64,000 bases of DNA from Monosporascus cannonballus. Taxonomy: Eukaryota; Ascomycota; Sordariomycetes; Xylariales. Shown in pieces: positions 36,710 through 49,244 of the stretch (position 1 is the first letter of the stretch; each line of letters starts with the position of its first letter). The stretch spans positions 1-64,000 of the forward strand of contig QJNS01000046.1 in assembly GCA_004154925.1 (NCBI GenBank), in the 5' to 3' direction. The notes under the pieces were generated by a model. The model worked only from the letters and a program-made list of their open reading frames with translations, was not told where the DNA came from and ran no database searches. Position numbers and translations under genes: made by a program.

Positions 36710-37286
36710 AGCTAGAAGCGAGGGCCGAAACGATCAAGGGGCTGTTAAATATACAAAAGTTCTTGCCGTAGAGGTCGAGCTTCAACGTAAGTTGCAGCAG
36801 CCGCGGCCCCAATAGATCCGGTGGGACCGGTTGGTTGCCGCTTACGCTAATGGTGCAATCGGTTCTCAACTGAGGTTTTAGAGAATAGTGTTGCGGCCGC
36901 GTGCGCCCAGTACGGGATTCCGCTTGTTGCCTACTCGCCGATTAGCAGAGGCATGCTAACGGGCCAGATTAAGAAGCCCGAGGACCTCACGGAGCACTCG
37001 ATAATACGCCATTACCCTCGGTTCCAGCCGGGCAATATTGGAATTAGTTTGCAGCTGGTCCAGCAGGTGGGGGGAGTGGCTAGAGAGGAGGCTGCACTCC
37101 AGCCCAGCTCGCCATGAACTGGACGAGGGCGCGCTATCGAGGCGTCCTGGGATGCCCACTATTAACCAGATACCCGGCGCCACGACGACGGCGCGGGTAA
37201 AGGAGAACAGCAAACAAATCAACCTTACGGATGAAGAAATGGAGCAGATCGACGTGGCCTTAGCCTGTAAATGCTTAAGGTTGTAG
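36710..37286 (+). pseudogene. Aldo-keto reductase pseudogene (C-terminal half)
   Basis: Family residues appear in order but in shifting frames: EARAETIKG, AVKYTKVLAVEVEL, FSTEVLENSVAAACAQYG, IPLVAYSPISRGMLTGQIK, RHYPRFQPGN, GCTPAQLAMNW, RRPGMPTINQIPGATT and LTDEEMEQID. This is the C-terminal half of a fungal NADPH-dependent aldo-keto reductase (pyridoxal-reductase-like group), including the strand and loop that bind the cofactor phosphate. At least three frameshifts are needed (around 36735, 37095 and 37130), and the first half with the catalytic Tyr/Lys is absent. A GTAAGT after GAGCTTCAAC may mark an old intron, but no clear acceptor is visible. Damage is by indels, not C-to-T, so it decayed without RIP. 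Confidence 0.8.
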
Positions 37287-38592
37287 GACTTTTGTTATGG
37301 TGCAGGTACACTGACTTGGGGTGTATTAGTAAGAGTGGTGGTAAGGGCCGAAAAGGGCTTGTTTTGGGCGAGGAGGTGAGCAAGGTATAAATCGAAAATA
37401 CTGTCAGGCCACGAAGATGTCCACTTTGTTAAGCCGTTTTAAAGATCTATAACCATATTGGTGTTAAACCAATACAATTCGAGCGCCCGAATTCTTGTCA
37501 TATTTCAGTAAAAAGTAACGTGGCTTGTGGCCGGTATCGCAGAGTTCTCTTGTTATATCGATAAACAATACGGCTTGGATATAAATTACGGGTAGGAAAA
37601 CAGATAGAAGTCTCTTTGTGTCCCTGAACCGGGTGCCGTGTTGAGTTTGCGATTTAGATATACTTGCTCGACAAGCAGACTACTGCCCGGTTGAACAGTA
37701 AGTAAAATGGAATTTAGGGCAATTGGGACTAGGAGATCCGATTACGAGATTACGAGTGTTAGCCGGGCAGGTGAACTATAGAATGCGAACTGAAAAAGTT
37801 ACTTTAATCAGAGTATATGTATTCCATAGGTAGGCTCTATAAAAGCAACACGCGAGTTAAGAGCATAGGTAATTAACGAAAATAACAACTGAACTAAAAT
37901 CCATCATAATAAAGAATTAAAATGTTATAGACTCGTATATAAATCGATAGCTTATTATTCCAAATCATTTTAAGTTTAAATTATACTTCTTTATTTATAT
38001 ACAAAATTCCTTTAATAAATTCTACGTCTAACCTTCTCCTTTAATTGCAAGAGAAGTACGAATTAAAACAGCTTTAAAAGCGACTTTTATTTTAAAGTAG
38101 ATCTTTTTTATACTTGGCGTGTAGACTAGGTTACCGCTCTGCCGTTTACAAGATTTTTTCTTGGCCCCGAAATATTTGGGACTAGACTATGGGTTTAACC
38201 GGCAGGGGTTGTCGGTGCCCAGCCGCATTATCGGCCCTGTCACCGTCGCATGAGTGTAGATCATGTCAAAACAAGGACGTTTCTTGCAGCTGTAGTCCGT
38301 ATAACCGGCAAACCCGGAGAACGCCTCCACAAGCCCCCGGGTAAGTAACGAAAATAAAGGAATTTTAATGTCCATATTCAGCCGTTAGCTTGTGAAGCTG
38401 TTGGGGCCAAGAGCCCGCAACGGAATCCGACAGCAAAGAATAAGTCAGCTTGGCCACCCCTTTGGTGCTGAGTCACCTTATTACAACATCAATCGCCCAT
38501 GAGGCTACTTGGACGGCTAACTTTCCATAACCCATCCATACCAATGTTTGTCTGTAAACTAGCCATCTGAATACAGTCGATGATTCAGCGGG
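37287..38592. other. Intergenic 1.3 kb, nothing recognised
   Basis: Two halves: normal composition to about 37860, then AT-rich 37860-38110. A 62-codon minus-strand open frame at 38187-38375 (Cys-containing, no start context) might be a gene fragment, but I do not recognise it. The last 70 bases before the SET gene contain CCAAT-like CACCAATG-type sequence (about 38540) and no TATA box. Confidence 0.5.
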
Positions 38593-39856
38593 ATGCGTCC
38601 TCTAGCATTCAGTTACTCGGCAGCTCTTGTTGGATGCGCTGTCGCTGACACGATACGTCTGTCCGCAGCTTGTCTATGGAGTCCACTCCAGGCTTCCCAG
38701 AGGCCCCTGTGTGTGAGCCCTTCTTTTTCTGGCCATTTGCCAACGCGAAACCAGGATAGTAGCACTGGCTCTGAGCGAGCGGGGTGGAAGGGACTGGAGT
38801 CTTGCACTCGACAAGCGTGCATATTTTCAAATGCCGAAGTTGGTGGTGGAATCGTGCTCATCACCAGTCAGAGATATGCGGATATCGTGAGCAGTCTCCC
38901 AGCTGAACTCGATGCCTATGAGGCATCTCCTCCGCCATTCTATGCTGCGGATATTCCCGGCAAGGGCGTCGGACTCATCGCCAATAGGACGATTCGCAGA
39001 GGAGAGTTTATCATGGTGCGGTCACCTACCATGATGGTGCAGGTGGCCGCGCACCTTGGACTCGACCCAGAAAATAGGGACATGCTCTATAAGAAGGCAC
39101 TATCCAGGCTACCGGAAAGAGCGCAAGACACCTTCATGAGCCAGATGGGCAGAAATATTGGCGAAAAGATAGACATGAACGCCTTTCAGCTGTATGTCGA
39201 CGGGAGGAACAATTCCAGCAGTCATTTGAGCTGTTATCCGGAGGTATCGCGTTTCAACCACGACTGCAGACCGAAGTAAGAATTCTTCCGTTACCCCTGA
39301 AACCAGCCGCGGGGCGCGGAACTAAACTGCTTGTTGTAGTATCCATTACCGCATTACCAACACGACCCACACGACTATCGCAGCCCGCGACATCTCCCCG
39401 GGGGAGGAACTAAGCATTAGTTATACCGGGCCGATGCTCCCGTGGCATGAGCGGCGGTTGCTCCTGAACAGTACATGGGGGTTCAACTGCACCTGTTCGC
39501 ACTGTAGCATAAGCGCCGACGAGGCCACGGCTTCGGACGCTCGCCTCAGTACTATCGCACAGCTCACGGCAGACCTGGAGAACTTCTCCGAAGGCTCAGT
39601 CACCGCCGAGACGGGCGCAGTGCTCGTCGAACTGTACGGGCGGGAGCGGCTCGACATCCACATGGGCCGGGCGTTGACCCTCGCCGCGCTGAACTTCGCG
39701 CTGTTCGGCGACGTGGAGAGAGCGCAGGAGTACGCCCGCGCTGCCGTGCGGGCTGTTGACATGGCTCCCATCGATTTGAATTCTATGAAGATTCTGGCAG
39801 AGAACCCGAGGGCACATTGGACTTGGGGCAAGCGGAGAAAAGGTAAAAGGAGTTAA
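38593..39856 (+). CDS. SET-domain protein (two exons, 399 aa)
   Basis: Exons 38593-39275 and 39340-39856 (683 + 517 bases, exactly 400 codons with stop) joined across a 64-bp intron. Features in the protein: hydrophobic N-terminus (residues 1-20, possibly a signal peptide); a Cys-bearing linker; SET start IPGKGVGLIANR at 121-132, the cofactor-binding GxG region; RFNHDCRPN at 220-228, the NH(D)C core; GEELSISY at 249-256; post-SET C-x-C-x2-C at C278, C280, C283, which with C225 would bind zinc. A C-terminal helical segment (about 290-399) ends near HWTWG, as in the fungal SET5/SMYD-like group. Known family chemistry is S-adenosylmethionine-dependent lysine methylation; the substrate is unknown. 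All core residues are present and no RIP stops occur, so it is probably functional. The first ATG in frame is used; a cryptic intron near 38712-38755 cannot be excluded. Confidence 0.85.
39276..39339 (+). other. Spliceosomal intron of the SET-domain gene
   Basis: 64 bp, GTAAGA donor, GTAG acceptor, branch-like ACTAAAC about 20 bases before the acceptor. Removal joins CCGAA to TATCC, restoring the Asn of the conserved NHDCRPN and keeping the frame. Confidence 0.9.
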
Positions 39857-41737
39857 GGTGGAACCCCTTTTCTGGGCCACAGCGACCAACCAGCGAGGGT
39901 TGTTCTCGGAAACAGAGGGGGTTTTCGCCCCAGCTGGCTAGAGAGAGTCGGGAATTAATGTCATCTATTCGCTACCTTCTAAGCAGCTTCCTCTACCTTT
40001 GACTGTATAATTCACCATCCTCTCGGGCACCCTGTTGGGACAACGCTAGTCGTAGTAGGTGATGATGACTCAGGCCGTTGCATCGCCGAATTTACGTTGT
40101 TACGCCTATCACTCCTCGTCTCATTCATCGCCAGTGCTAAGTAATTCCCTACCGCCCATTAATGTCAGCCCCCCCATGCTGAATACGTTCATCGGTGTTT
40201 ACTTTCAGATGGGGATCCGGGACTTTTTCTGACTTCCGGTCTTTCAGAACTCTGTGATGCGGAATATGGGCGCCGCACAGGGACCACGAAGCATCACATG
40301 CGATTGTATTGTACATACAGGGTTCTCGCAGTCCCAGAAGAACATCGCTGATGCTATACTTCATACGACGTGTTATACATTATTACCAATCCGCAGGCAC
40401 TTTGTATGTCTCTAAAAGATTGACCTGCCATGCATTCGAAAGAATACTGTGTCCCTGATGGAATCTATCAGAACACTATAGTAATAAGGCAGCGCGTAGA
40501 TTAGGTAATTAAAGCCCAAACCCAACCGAAAACAACTGAAATCCTGAAAACCACTCGCTCGGTGGATAAGCTTACGTCATCCAAGTAGGAATAGTCCATG
40601 GTTCGCCAACGTGCAATCTTCGCTATCCAAGGCCCTACCTTAACCATCGCTGCACCCTGTTTGCTTCTTCCCCTGTCCCAAGGAAACTGGCTGTTTCCTC
40701 CGCCCTTCGACTCTACCTTCGCCTCGTCTCCTAATCGACCTGGAGATGGACCGGAGCATTTGCAACCGGGCTGCATCTAACAAAGTTTTTCCCTTTTCCA
40801 GGGCGGAACTCAGATTGCGGAGCCCGGAGAAGTCTTCGCTCCTGTGACAGCTGATGCGGTGGTACTTGTCGGGTCCAGGAGGTTCGCATTGGGGCTTCAC
40901 GCATTCGTCAGACGTGTTACCTATCACGTTGATGGATACCATTCTAAAGCTGTCCCTGAGTAGTTGTGTTCGAATTCTATGTCGTATGGTGGGATGATAA
41001 ATGAGCTGAGACATATGAAGTAAGTGTTGTCTCCGGGTTGTCTCCTCTCTGTGATCACGAATCAGCAGGTGTAAGATGAAAGGGGTTGGTCTGTCGGTGT
41101 TCTTGTTGGTAAATAAGTGAGGAAAGTTTTAACTACACAGACTTACGCCAGGCTTGAAGTAGTAATTAGGCTCGAATAGAGCATTTGCTATATGATATTT
41201 AGGACTTCGCTCTGGAGAACGGAAAGAGCCATCTCCCGGAGCTAAAGGCAAATAGCAGCATAGGGGATAGACAGATCTGTGCACAAGCGTATGTCCTGAT
41301 TGGTATAGCGGAGGAATGCAAAGCATGCTTGTATGGTATAGCCTAATACTTGCAAGCTAAATCGCCGCATTTCATCTTAGCCCTTGTATTTTGACCTCAC
41401 CCACTGCCTCATCTCATGTTCAGCGTATGCGACTTTCCATGGAATTGGTAGAGGGAATGGTGACTCAGACATAATCGATATATGAGAGCCCTGAGACTGT
41501 TGGTATATATATGTGAATGAAATTGGAAACAGACACAATAAATAAAGGAGGAAAGAAAAGAAACAAGTTACGCCATAAAAATGATAGCATGACATCTAGT
41601 TTGAGGATGTGAGATTGTGTACCTGGCCTCAGGCTTGTTGCAAATGAATAATCAGCAGTGGAATGTAATCCTGAGATAATCCATCCCCATCATTGGGATA
41701 TAGTGTGTATGACATTCTTTCATTGGAATAGCGAGGT
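39857..41737. other. 1.9-kb intergenic region between convergent genes
   Basis: Normal composition. The longest open frames are 124 codons on the minus strand (40640-41014) and 60-90 codons on either strand near 40500-40780. None shows recognisable domains, and overlapping frames on both strands argue for chance. It probably includes the 3' UTRs of the SET gene and of the GATA-like gene. I cannot exclude an unrecognised small gene at 40640-41014. Confidence 0.4.
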
Positions 41738-42430
41738 TCAGCTGTATCGATGGTGCTTATGGCGCCGCTTTTCGTACACCAGGCCGCATACGTTGCACAG
41801 CGTGCCAGGCCCGTCTGGTCCATTTTGCGGTTCCGTGAGGCCTAACATCGTTATTGACGTCGTGAAAGCGACCTGCTCACGCTGCTCCTCGTTAGCTGCT
41901 GCATTTTTTTGTGATTCCTTGGCTTGGCTATACTTAGTCCAGAATTCGTAATTGAAATGCTCCTCGCGGTTAATTTGTTCTGCCCGATTTTGTCGCTTCG
42001 CATATCGTTCCTCAAAACGGATCTGGTCTTTACGACGGTATTCCTCCTTTTAAAGGTCGGCTTCCTTCAGGGGCCGCCTTTTTTTTTTCCTTTTTAGATT
42101 TTGCGGTCGCTGTTATATTCGTTATAAACGCTGTTTTAACTGCTGTAATTCTTGTTAATATTGCTCCCATATTAAACGTTAACCATTAAGCCAAGCCTGG
42201 TATTCCGATCGTAAACATTTATCAAATCCACAACCTTCGATTAAGGGTGCGTATACGTCTGGTTTAAGTCAAATATTATTGCAAAAACTCACTCCGTTAT
42301 TTAATAGGTTGCCTTTGATTTCCGGATTTGTATTATCCGGCGCGCTATTATACCGCAATTATACGTAATTAATACGGCCGAATCTATAATAAATTACGCC
42401 GTAAATACATATCGTTATATTTTTAGCCGG
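41738..42430 (-). pseudogene. GATA-finger-like gene, 3' end intact, 5' part RIP-damaged
   Basis: The minus-strand frame is open from 42049 to the stop at 41740-41738 (103 codons). It reads through a charged, probably coiled-coil stretch (EEYRRKDQIRFEERYAKRQN) to GPDGPGTLCNVCGLVYEKRR (41762-41818). This matches the C-terminal half of a fungal GATA zinc finger, with C-x2-C; the usual first C-x2-C is not seen, so it is missing, mutated or in another exon. Upstream of 42050 the same frame continues (Gln-rich, then EGCGFDKCLRSEYQAWLNG near 42185-42240) but is cut by TAA/TAG/TGA codons, each one C-to-T from CAA/CAG/CGA, and the DNA becomes AT-rich towards B4 at 42702. Beyond about 42430 the frame is not distinguishable from noise. 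GATA factors are DNA-binding regulators; here activity is probably lost. Confidence 0.6.
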
Positions 42431-42701
42431 AATATTTACCGAAAACTGAAAACGCACTTAAAGTATATATAATTAATTGTTAATAATAAATAAAGATCGG
42501 AATCCCTAAAAATATTTTACCGGATTCGGAAATTAGGCAATAATCCTGGTTACTAATAATTTTTCTTAAGTTTTCTAACTAAGTGGCCGAATTAACGAAA
42601 AAAAAGTATTTACGATATTAAAAAACAAAAAGATGAAAAAAGCTACCTTTTGACATTAATAAACGTTTTATAATAAAAACCTTCTTATCTTATATTATAC
42701 A
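42431..42701. other. AT-rich transition to retrotransposon B4
   Basis: RIP-like composition outside any identified repeat. It may be the 5' part or upstream region of the GATA-like gene. It ends with the target duplication ATACA (42697-42701) of B4. Confidence 0.5.
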
Positions 42702-43077
42702 TATAACGACTTGGGGTTTAACCAGCTATTAAACCTTAGTTGTACGGGTTTTTGTTAGCAGGAATATCGTGGGAGTCTGAGCAATAAATATAGTAATCGT
42801 ATTACGTTTCGTAATACTAACGGTGCCTTGGGTAACGATATTATATTACAAACTGAACTTATCTAAATTATAGAAATAATAAACGTATATATTGTTTTCC
42901 TTTTTGGCTTAATCGTTTATAATTACATAATTAATAATAATTATAATTTTTTAGGATTACCTTTAATTATTAATAATTATTGGCTTAGTAATAATTACCG
43001 TTATATAACCCGTAAAATGGTCCGTATAATCCTTATCTAACCGTTTTTTAAGGCCAGAACTTATCCAGGTTATAACA
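42702..43077 (-). repeat. 3' LTR of B4
   Basis: 376 bp, plus-strand TATAACGACTTGGGG...GGTTATAACA. It lacks the 35-bp minisatellite and carries instead the alternative middle segment shared with B3. Confidence 0.85.
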
Positions 43078-43549
43078 TAATCTCTCCTACTCCAAAATCT
43101 TACTTTCAATTTCTTTTTCTTTTTTTCGTTTAGTAAGTAACTTTTTTTTGTTTTTAATCATATCGTCTCGTATCTCCAAAATTCGTTACGTTTTTCGTTC
43201 TTTTACCGTTCATCGTATTAACCTTATCAAAACTTTTAACGAATTCGGATGCGAAATTATATTTTATTCTTATTATTTTTCGAAAAATATTAGGCACGAA
43301 ATATTGGAAAATATATTAATATATAAACAATATATTAATCGAAGTCGGTCCTGTAATAATACCGGTATACTGCTTTTTGTTACAAAATATTTATCGAAAG
43401 TATTAACGTTTAAAACGTAAAAAAACGTTTACCGAAAAACGATTATTAAAATTTAAATGGCTTTATTTTAAGGCTTAACGTCATTATTAGGAAAAAATAA
43501 ACGAAATTCTTTTTTATTTTATTCGTTTACGTAAATAAAAAAAGTTAAT

Positions 43550-46500
43550 TCGTTCGAAAAGCGTTACCAAGGTATAACGTAAGCTTTAATTATTAAACGA
43601 ATTAAAAAAACAAAAACGCCAGAAATAAAAGCGGCTAAAGGTTGCCGTTACGGCTACTACGTTAACATAGGTTACGGCTAAATGGCTTGATATCTTGGTT
43701 ACCAATTGGTCGGTTATTAAACAGAATATACTTATTGTTATTAATAAATATTTTTAATAAAAATGAGGCGCTAATAAAGTTTTTAATAAGTTTTTAAATA
43801 TTTTCGAAATCCGGGTGCTTTTTTTATTTAATCAGGTATTAGGTAAATCTATTTTATTTTCGTATATCCAAAATTTTCTTTACTTCTTATATTTATTTGC
43901 TTTTTATATCTCTATCGTATTATGCCGTATATACCTTAATTACATCTGTTCTTAATTTGAATAAAAAAATGTAAAAAATAAAATAAAATATAACTCTTAA
44001 TACAAATTCTAATTAATAATTATTCTTTGCGATTTCTTTAGCGATTTTATGTAACCGATATATTTAAAATCGAGTTTTCTATTAGGTCGTTTTATTTAAA
44101 TATTTTTAGTAAAAGAAAATCATTCTTTTTCTTTTCGAAAATGAACCTTTTTAACTTTTTTTACATATAATATTTATTTATTTAGCTTCGTACGAATTTT
44201 AACTCCGTTTTTATTTTTTGATATAACTGTCGTATATATTTTAACGTAAAAACTAATTTGGTATTAATTAAACCGTTATTATATATATTTTTGTATACTT
44301 TTAAAAGAAATCTACAATTTGCGTTTACTAATACTATTTTAATATTTTTATAATAATTGAAATTATAAATTAATTACGCAATTAATAATTTCTTAACCTA
44401 ATTATTTTATTCGTAATTAATATAATATCGTAAATAAGGTTTTAAAAGTTAATTTTTCTGTTTTGTTTATTTATTTACTTAAGGTTTAAATACCTTAAAT
44501 AATTTGCAATTTAGGCCGATTTATGTCGTTAAACCTTACGAAAATTTAAATACGAATATCGATCCTTTATTTAAGATAATTTCCATAAATAATCCATATA
44601 TGTGAAAATTATTTTTGAAAAAAATATATATCATTTATTCGGCGTTAATATTTTCATAATATAATAAAAAATAACAAAATATAGTAAATCGGTTAACAAT
44701 TACGAAAATATTATCGTAATATATATCCGTAATTAAATTTTTAACATAAGAAATTTAATAATAAAATCGAATGTAATTAAATATCATAATTATTTTGCGA
44801 TTAAGAATAATTGTAATTTTTCATATAACTTATGTTATTAAATCTTTATTTTAACGCAAATATCGTATTGTTATTTAATTTTCTGTACCGTTATTTTTAT
44901 TTTTTAAAAAAATATATACTGTAAAGTTGTTTTAAGGTTTTATAAATATTTGGATATCCGTATAATTAATATTCGCATATTGTTCGTATTAATTCCTTTT
45001 AATATTCTTATAGAATGTATATTTCATCCGTTTTTGGATTTTTTAAAAAATTATCGTTATATTATTACATCCTCTAATATATATCGTAATATACTGCTCG
45101 AAATATCGCAATTTGCTATAAACGTAAATATTCTTTTATAATAATATCGAAAATTATATAACTAATTTTAATTAATTTTTTTCGAAATTTAATTATTTAC
45201 TGAATACGTTTAGTTTATTATTTTAAGCCCTTTTTATAAATAATAACGAAATCGGAATTTATTAATCTTTCTGTATATTTTAATTATTATTTTATAAATT
45301 TTTTAATGGTAATAAATCGGGTAAAGGTTTGATAATCCGTATAAGTTTTAACCTAATAAAAATTTCCATTTAAAAATACCTTAACTTTCGAAATATTATA
45401 AATATGGCCATAAATTCCTTATTTAAAATACCATAATTAAATTCGGTTTTTATTAATTTATACGAAAAAATATAATAAAGTAAAATTTGCTTTAATTATT
45501 TCGTTTTCCGATTATTACGTTTAATACGTAATCCGAAATATCGGTTTTTAATTTAACAAAACGGTTTGGATCCTACATAATTAGTATTAATTTGTTAATA
45601 ATTACGTTCTTAATATCTTAATATACCTTTTCTAGATTTAGTATTTATTTAAGCTTTTTTTTCGTAAATTTTATTAAGGGTATAATTATTTTGCGACAAT
45701 ATCGAATAAATTTCCTATAACAATTAACGAATCTAAACAATACATATGCCTCCTTAATTATTATTAGCGTTTATTATTTTAGAATTACATGGACTTTTTT
45801 AAGTTTTATCTTAATATATCCTAAGGTAATAATATATCCCAAATATTTGATTTTTTATTTATAAAATTAATTTTTTTCCGTATTAATAAATAATTTTATG
45901 TTTTGTAAAACCTAAAGAACTTTATGAACGTATTTTACATATGCTTTCTCCTTTGCGGAAAAGATAAAAATGTTGTCGAAATAATAAATAACAAAAATAT
46001 CGAAGTATTCTCGTAATACATAAATTATTATCTATTGGAATATTACTGGTACCTTCGTAAATCCTATTAATATAACCAAATACTTAAATAATTCGTATTT
46101 CGTTTTAAATGTTATTTTTTATTCGTATTTTTTAATCCTAATAAAGTTATATTTATTTTTAAAATTGAATACAATAAACTATTTAGCTTTATAAAATCGG
46201 TTTTTTACTTCCGTAATTAAGGATAATGCCGTTTAATTTTTAATAATGATATCGTTCGATTATCGATAATTAACTATAAGTCGCAATTTCTTATTTTTTT
46301 TAGATATAAAAATATAAGATATTTTACTAATAACTTTAAATGCTATATCCATTTTTTATAACCGATTTTCTAAGTATTCTTTAAAAATACGTGATTCGTT
46401 TTTGCTAAAGTTATAAATAAGGTAAAACTTTATCGAAGATCCTTTTTTAAAAATTATTTCACAATCTTATTTACTGTATTTTGGTAATTTTGTAACGAGT

Positions 46501-49200
46501 TTTTTCTGAAAAACTACTTATGGTTTTAATATTATAATAATATAATAATTAGAATTTTTAGCTTTTAAAGTTGTTATTATTATTATTTTAAATCGTTATT
46601 TAATTACTTTAATTTTGCTTTGATAATAATAACGATACGTCGTATTTTTCTTTAATATCTGTTTTTTATTTTATATCTTTTCCTTTTAGATAATAAGGTT
46701 TTTATCGTATCCTTATACCTACATTTATTATTGTTATCGATCGAATATTAAGACTTTAATTTTTTTTGTTTGTTAACAAAAAAATAAAACGAACTTTATT
46801 TAGCCAGTTTTATCGTTAATTAAAACTGCGTATTAATATATTTATAATAACTTTAAGATCATATCGTAATTCCTAAATAAAACGATAGCGAAATTTAATA
46901 TTTGATATTGTCTTTAAACAAAACTTTCGAAATAATTAATTTCGCAAATAAGTTTTCTCTTATCGTAAACGAATTCCTAACTTTCGGCATTCATCGTTAT
47001 ATAAGGTTTTAACTTATATCTCTATAGCAATCTAAGCTTATTAACCATATCCGATATAATATAATTCCCGCCCAAAGCCTTGCAGTTCATTATTGCGGTA
47101 TATTAATACGTTTCAATTCGTATATCCAAAGTAATAAGGTTATTAACGGCCTTTATCGTTATATTTAAAGCTTTTTTTGGAAGTTCCTTTTAACTTTTCT
47201 AGGTTTCATTATTTTACGGCTTTTTTATAAGTAACTTTTTTTAAACTTTTATTCGAAATTATCGACCGTTTTTTATGTTTTTTTCGTTTAACGCATTAAA
47301 TTTTTATATTTATTATTATTACCGACGTATTATTTCTTTTAGCCGTATCAATTATTCTTAATCTTGCTATAATTTTTTGCTTTGTCGAATATATTGTTTT
47401 TGTATATTTGTAATTGCATTTTATTGTACGGTATTTTAATTATCGTTCTAAAAATCGCTTATACACTCCCGTATTTTTTCCTTAATAACCTTTTTTGGGA
47501 AAGTTTATAATAAATGTCAAATAAAAATAAAGATCCGTAATAACTTTTTAATAATACTTTTTTATTATACGCTGGATTAAGTCTTTTTCCGTTTAGTAAT
47601 TATATTATTAATAATATTAAAAAAGGTTTTCTTACGGAATTATTCTTTTTCGGGCCAGCTTTTTAATTCGGCCAGCTATTATATATTTTCTAGGGCTATG
47701 GTTTAAAATTCTTAATATTATTATTTATCGTTTTTATTATTTCGGATACGGTTTAGAAAATCGAATCTTTTATAATATATACAGATAATCCGTTCGTAAA
47801 TATGTTATTTTTATTTTTCGTAATCGGGATATTTTTATCGTTAATAATATAGCATATATTCTGCCGTATCGATCAGGGGTTCCGGGGTAAACTTTTTCTG
47901 TTTAATTCTAGTATTTGCATAATTATCCTTATAATGTTTCTGATTATATTTGCAATATCTATGAAGTTAATTTCTTGGCTTTTTGCATTTTTCGTTAAAT
48001 TCTTTATTATAATAATCGTTATTATATGTCTTGCCATAAGGAGCCTAGCTTATATTTAGGCTAAATTATATTAATAAATTTATTTTCGTTCTTGTGATTT
48101 TTCTTAAATTATCCCTTAAATACAGGTTTCCAATTAACTTAACGGCGCTTTTTAAATTGTTTATACCATAATACTTTATATTCCATTTTGTTATAATTAT
48201 AACATTTAATTTAGCTCCAATTTTTCTTCTAAGTAATTTCTAATACTATAAATTTTAATTTTATATCGCAAAAAATAGTATTACGTCGAAAAACGTTAAT
48301 ATTTATTATATATCGGGGTTTATTATCATTTTTTCCTTTAATACCTTTAATAAGTTTTATATATTATCGATCGTCAATTTAGCGTATTATAATAATATAA
48401 TCCGATAAATAATTAGGCCGATTAATTTTAAAAATCTTTTGTTGTATTTTTTTATGGCCGTCGAAAAACTTAGTTATTAAAAATTTTTATTACAATTTAA
48501 TTTAACGGTTAATTAAACCAATATATTACCATAATTAAATATTAATTCTTTTTATCGTAAATACTGGATTTACATTTCGGCTTTTAATTTTTCGTTTATT
48601 ATTCCGAAAATCTTTATTAATATGTATTCAAATTATTCGTAATCGTTATAAATTTATATATCCTTTAAATTTGTTTTTTCGATTAATAAAATAATATAAT
48701 TTTTATGTCCAGTTCGAACTAAATAACTGTATTTCCGGTAAATCGTTTAATTACGAATTTCATTCGTAATATAAACGTAATAAATTAAATAGAAAAATAC
48801 TTAAAATGTATTCGGAATTATATTAAAAATAATTATAACTTAATTAAGGTTTCGTCAAAAAAGTTCAAATTTAAAAAATTTAAAAACCTTTTTTAATTTT
48901 TTGATAAAGTTTAACGGAACAATTTAACTTATTTAAAAGGGCTTTTTAATTTTAGAAAATTTTCTGTTTTTCTTAATATTTTTACAGGTAACTTAAGAAA
49001 CGTTATAAAATTATTAGTATCTTTTTTAAGCTAAAAAATGTGTTTGTTTATAACATTTAGTCGTCGAAAAACTTCTTCGTAAAAAAAAAGTTTTTTTTTC
49101 CTTTTCGGATTTTATTCTAATATCCGGATAATCAAAAACTTAATAAAAAGGTTATTCGGATTATTTGATAATAAATATAACGCTAATCGATATTATTCAA
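43550..49200 (-). pseudogene. gag-pol relic of chromovirus B4
   Basis: Minus strand. Gag at about 48800-47650 (the segment at 47700-47960 is homologous to the B3 open stretch 8944-9213); RT motif YYFDN at 45986-45972 (YFDD expected); RNase H near 45500; integrase about 45150-43950; chromodomain segment HPDFEN at 43817-43800. Stops throughout, mainly TAA/TAG. Confidence 0.85.
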
Positions 49201-49244
49201 AATCTAATAATATTACTAAACAAAATTTTATAACGTATAAAGGC

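Noticed and set aside
38609..38864. Minus-strand open frames of 73-83 codons opposite SET exon 1
   Set aside because: Same reason: they mirror the plus-strand coding sequence and have no domain features.
39421..39889. Open frames on the minus strand across exon 2 of the SET gene
   Set aside because: Overlap fully with a well-supported coding exon on the plus strand; typical high-GC shadow frames.
40640..41014. 124-codon minus-strand open frame as a gene
   Set aside because: No domain, and it competes with open frames on the other strand in the same DNA. Kept only as a possibility in the intergenic entry.
41629..41951. Open frames 41629-41823 (minus) and 41658-41951 (plus)
   Set aside because: They overlap, in other frames, the better supported GATA-like reading frame.
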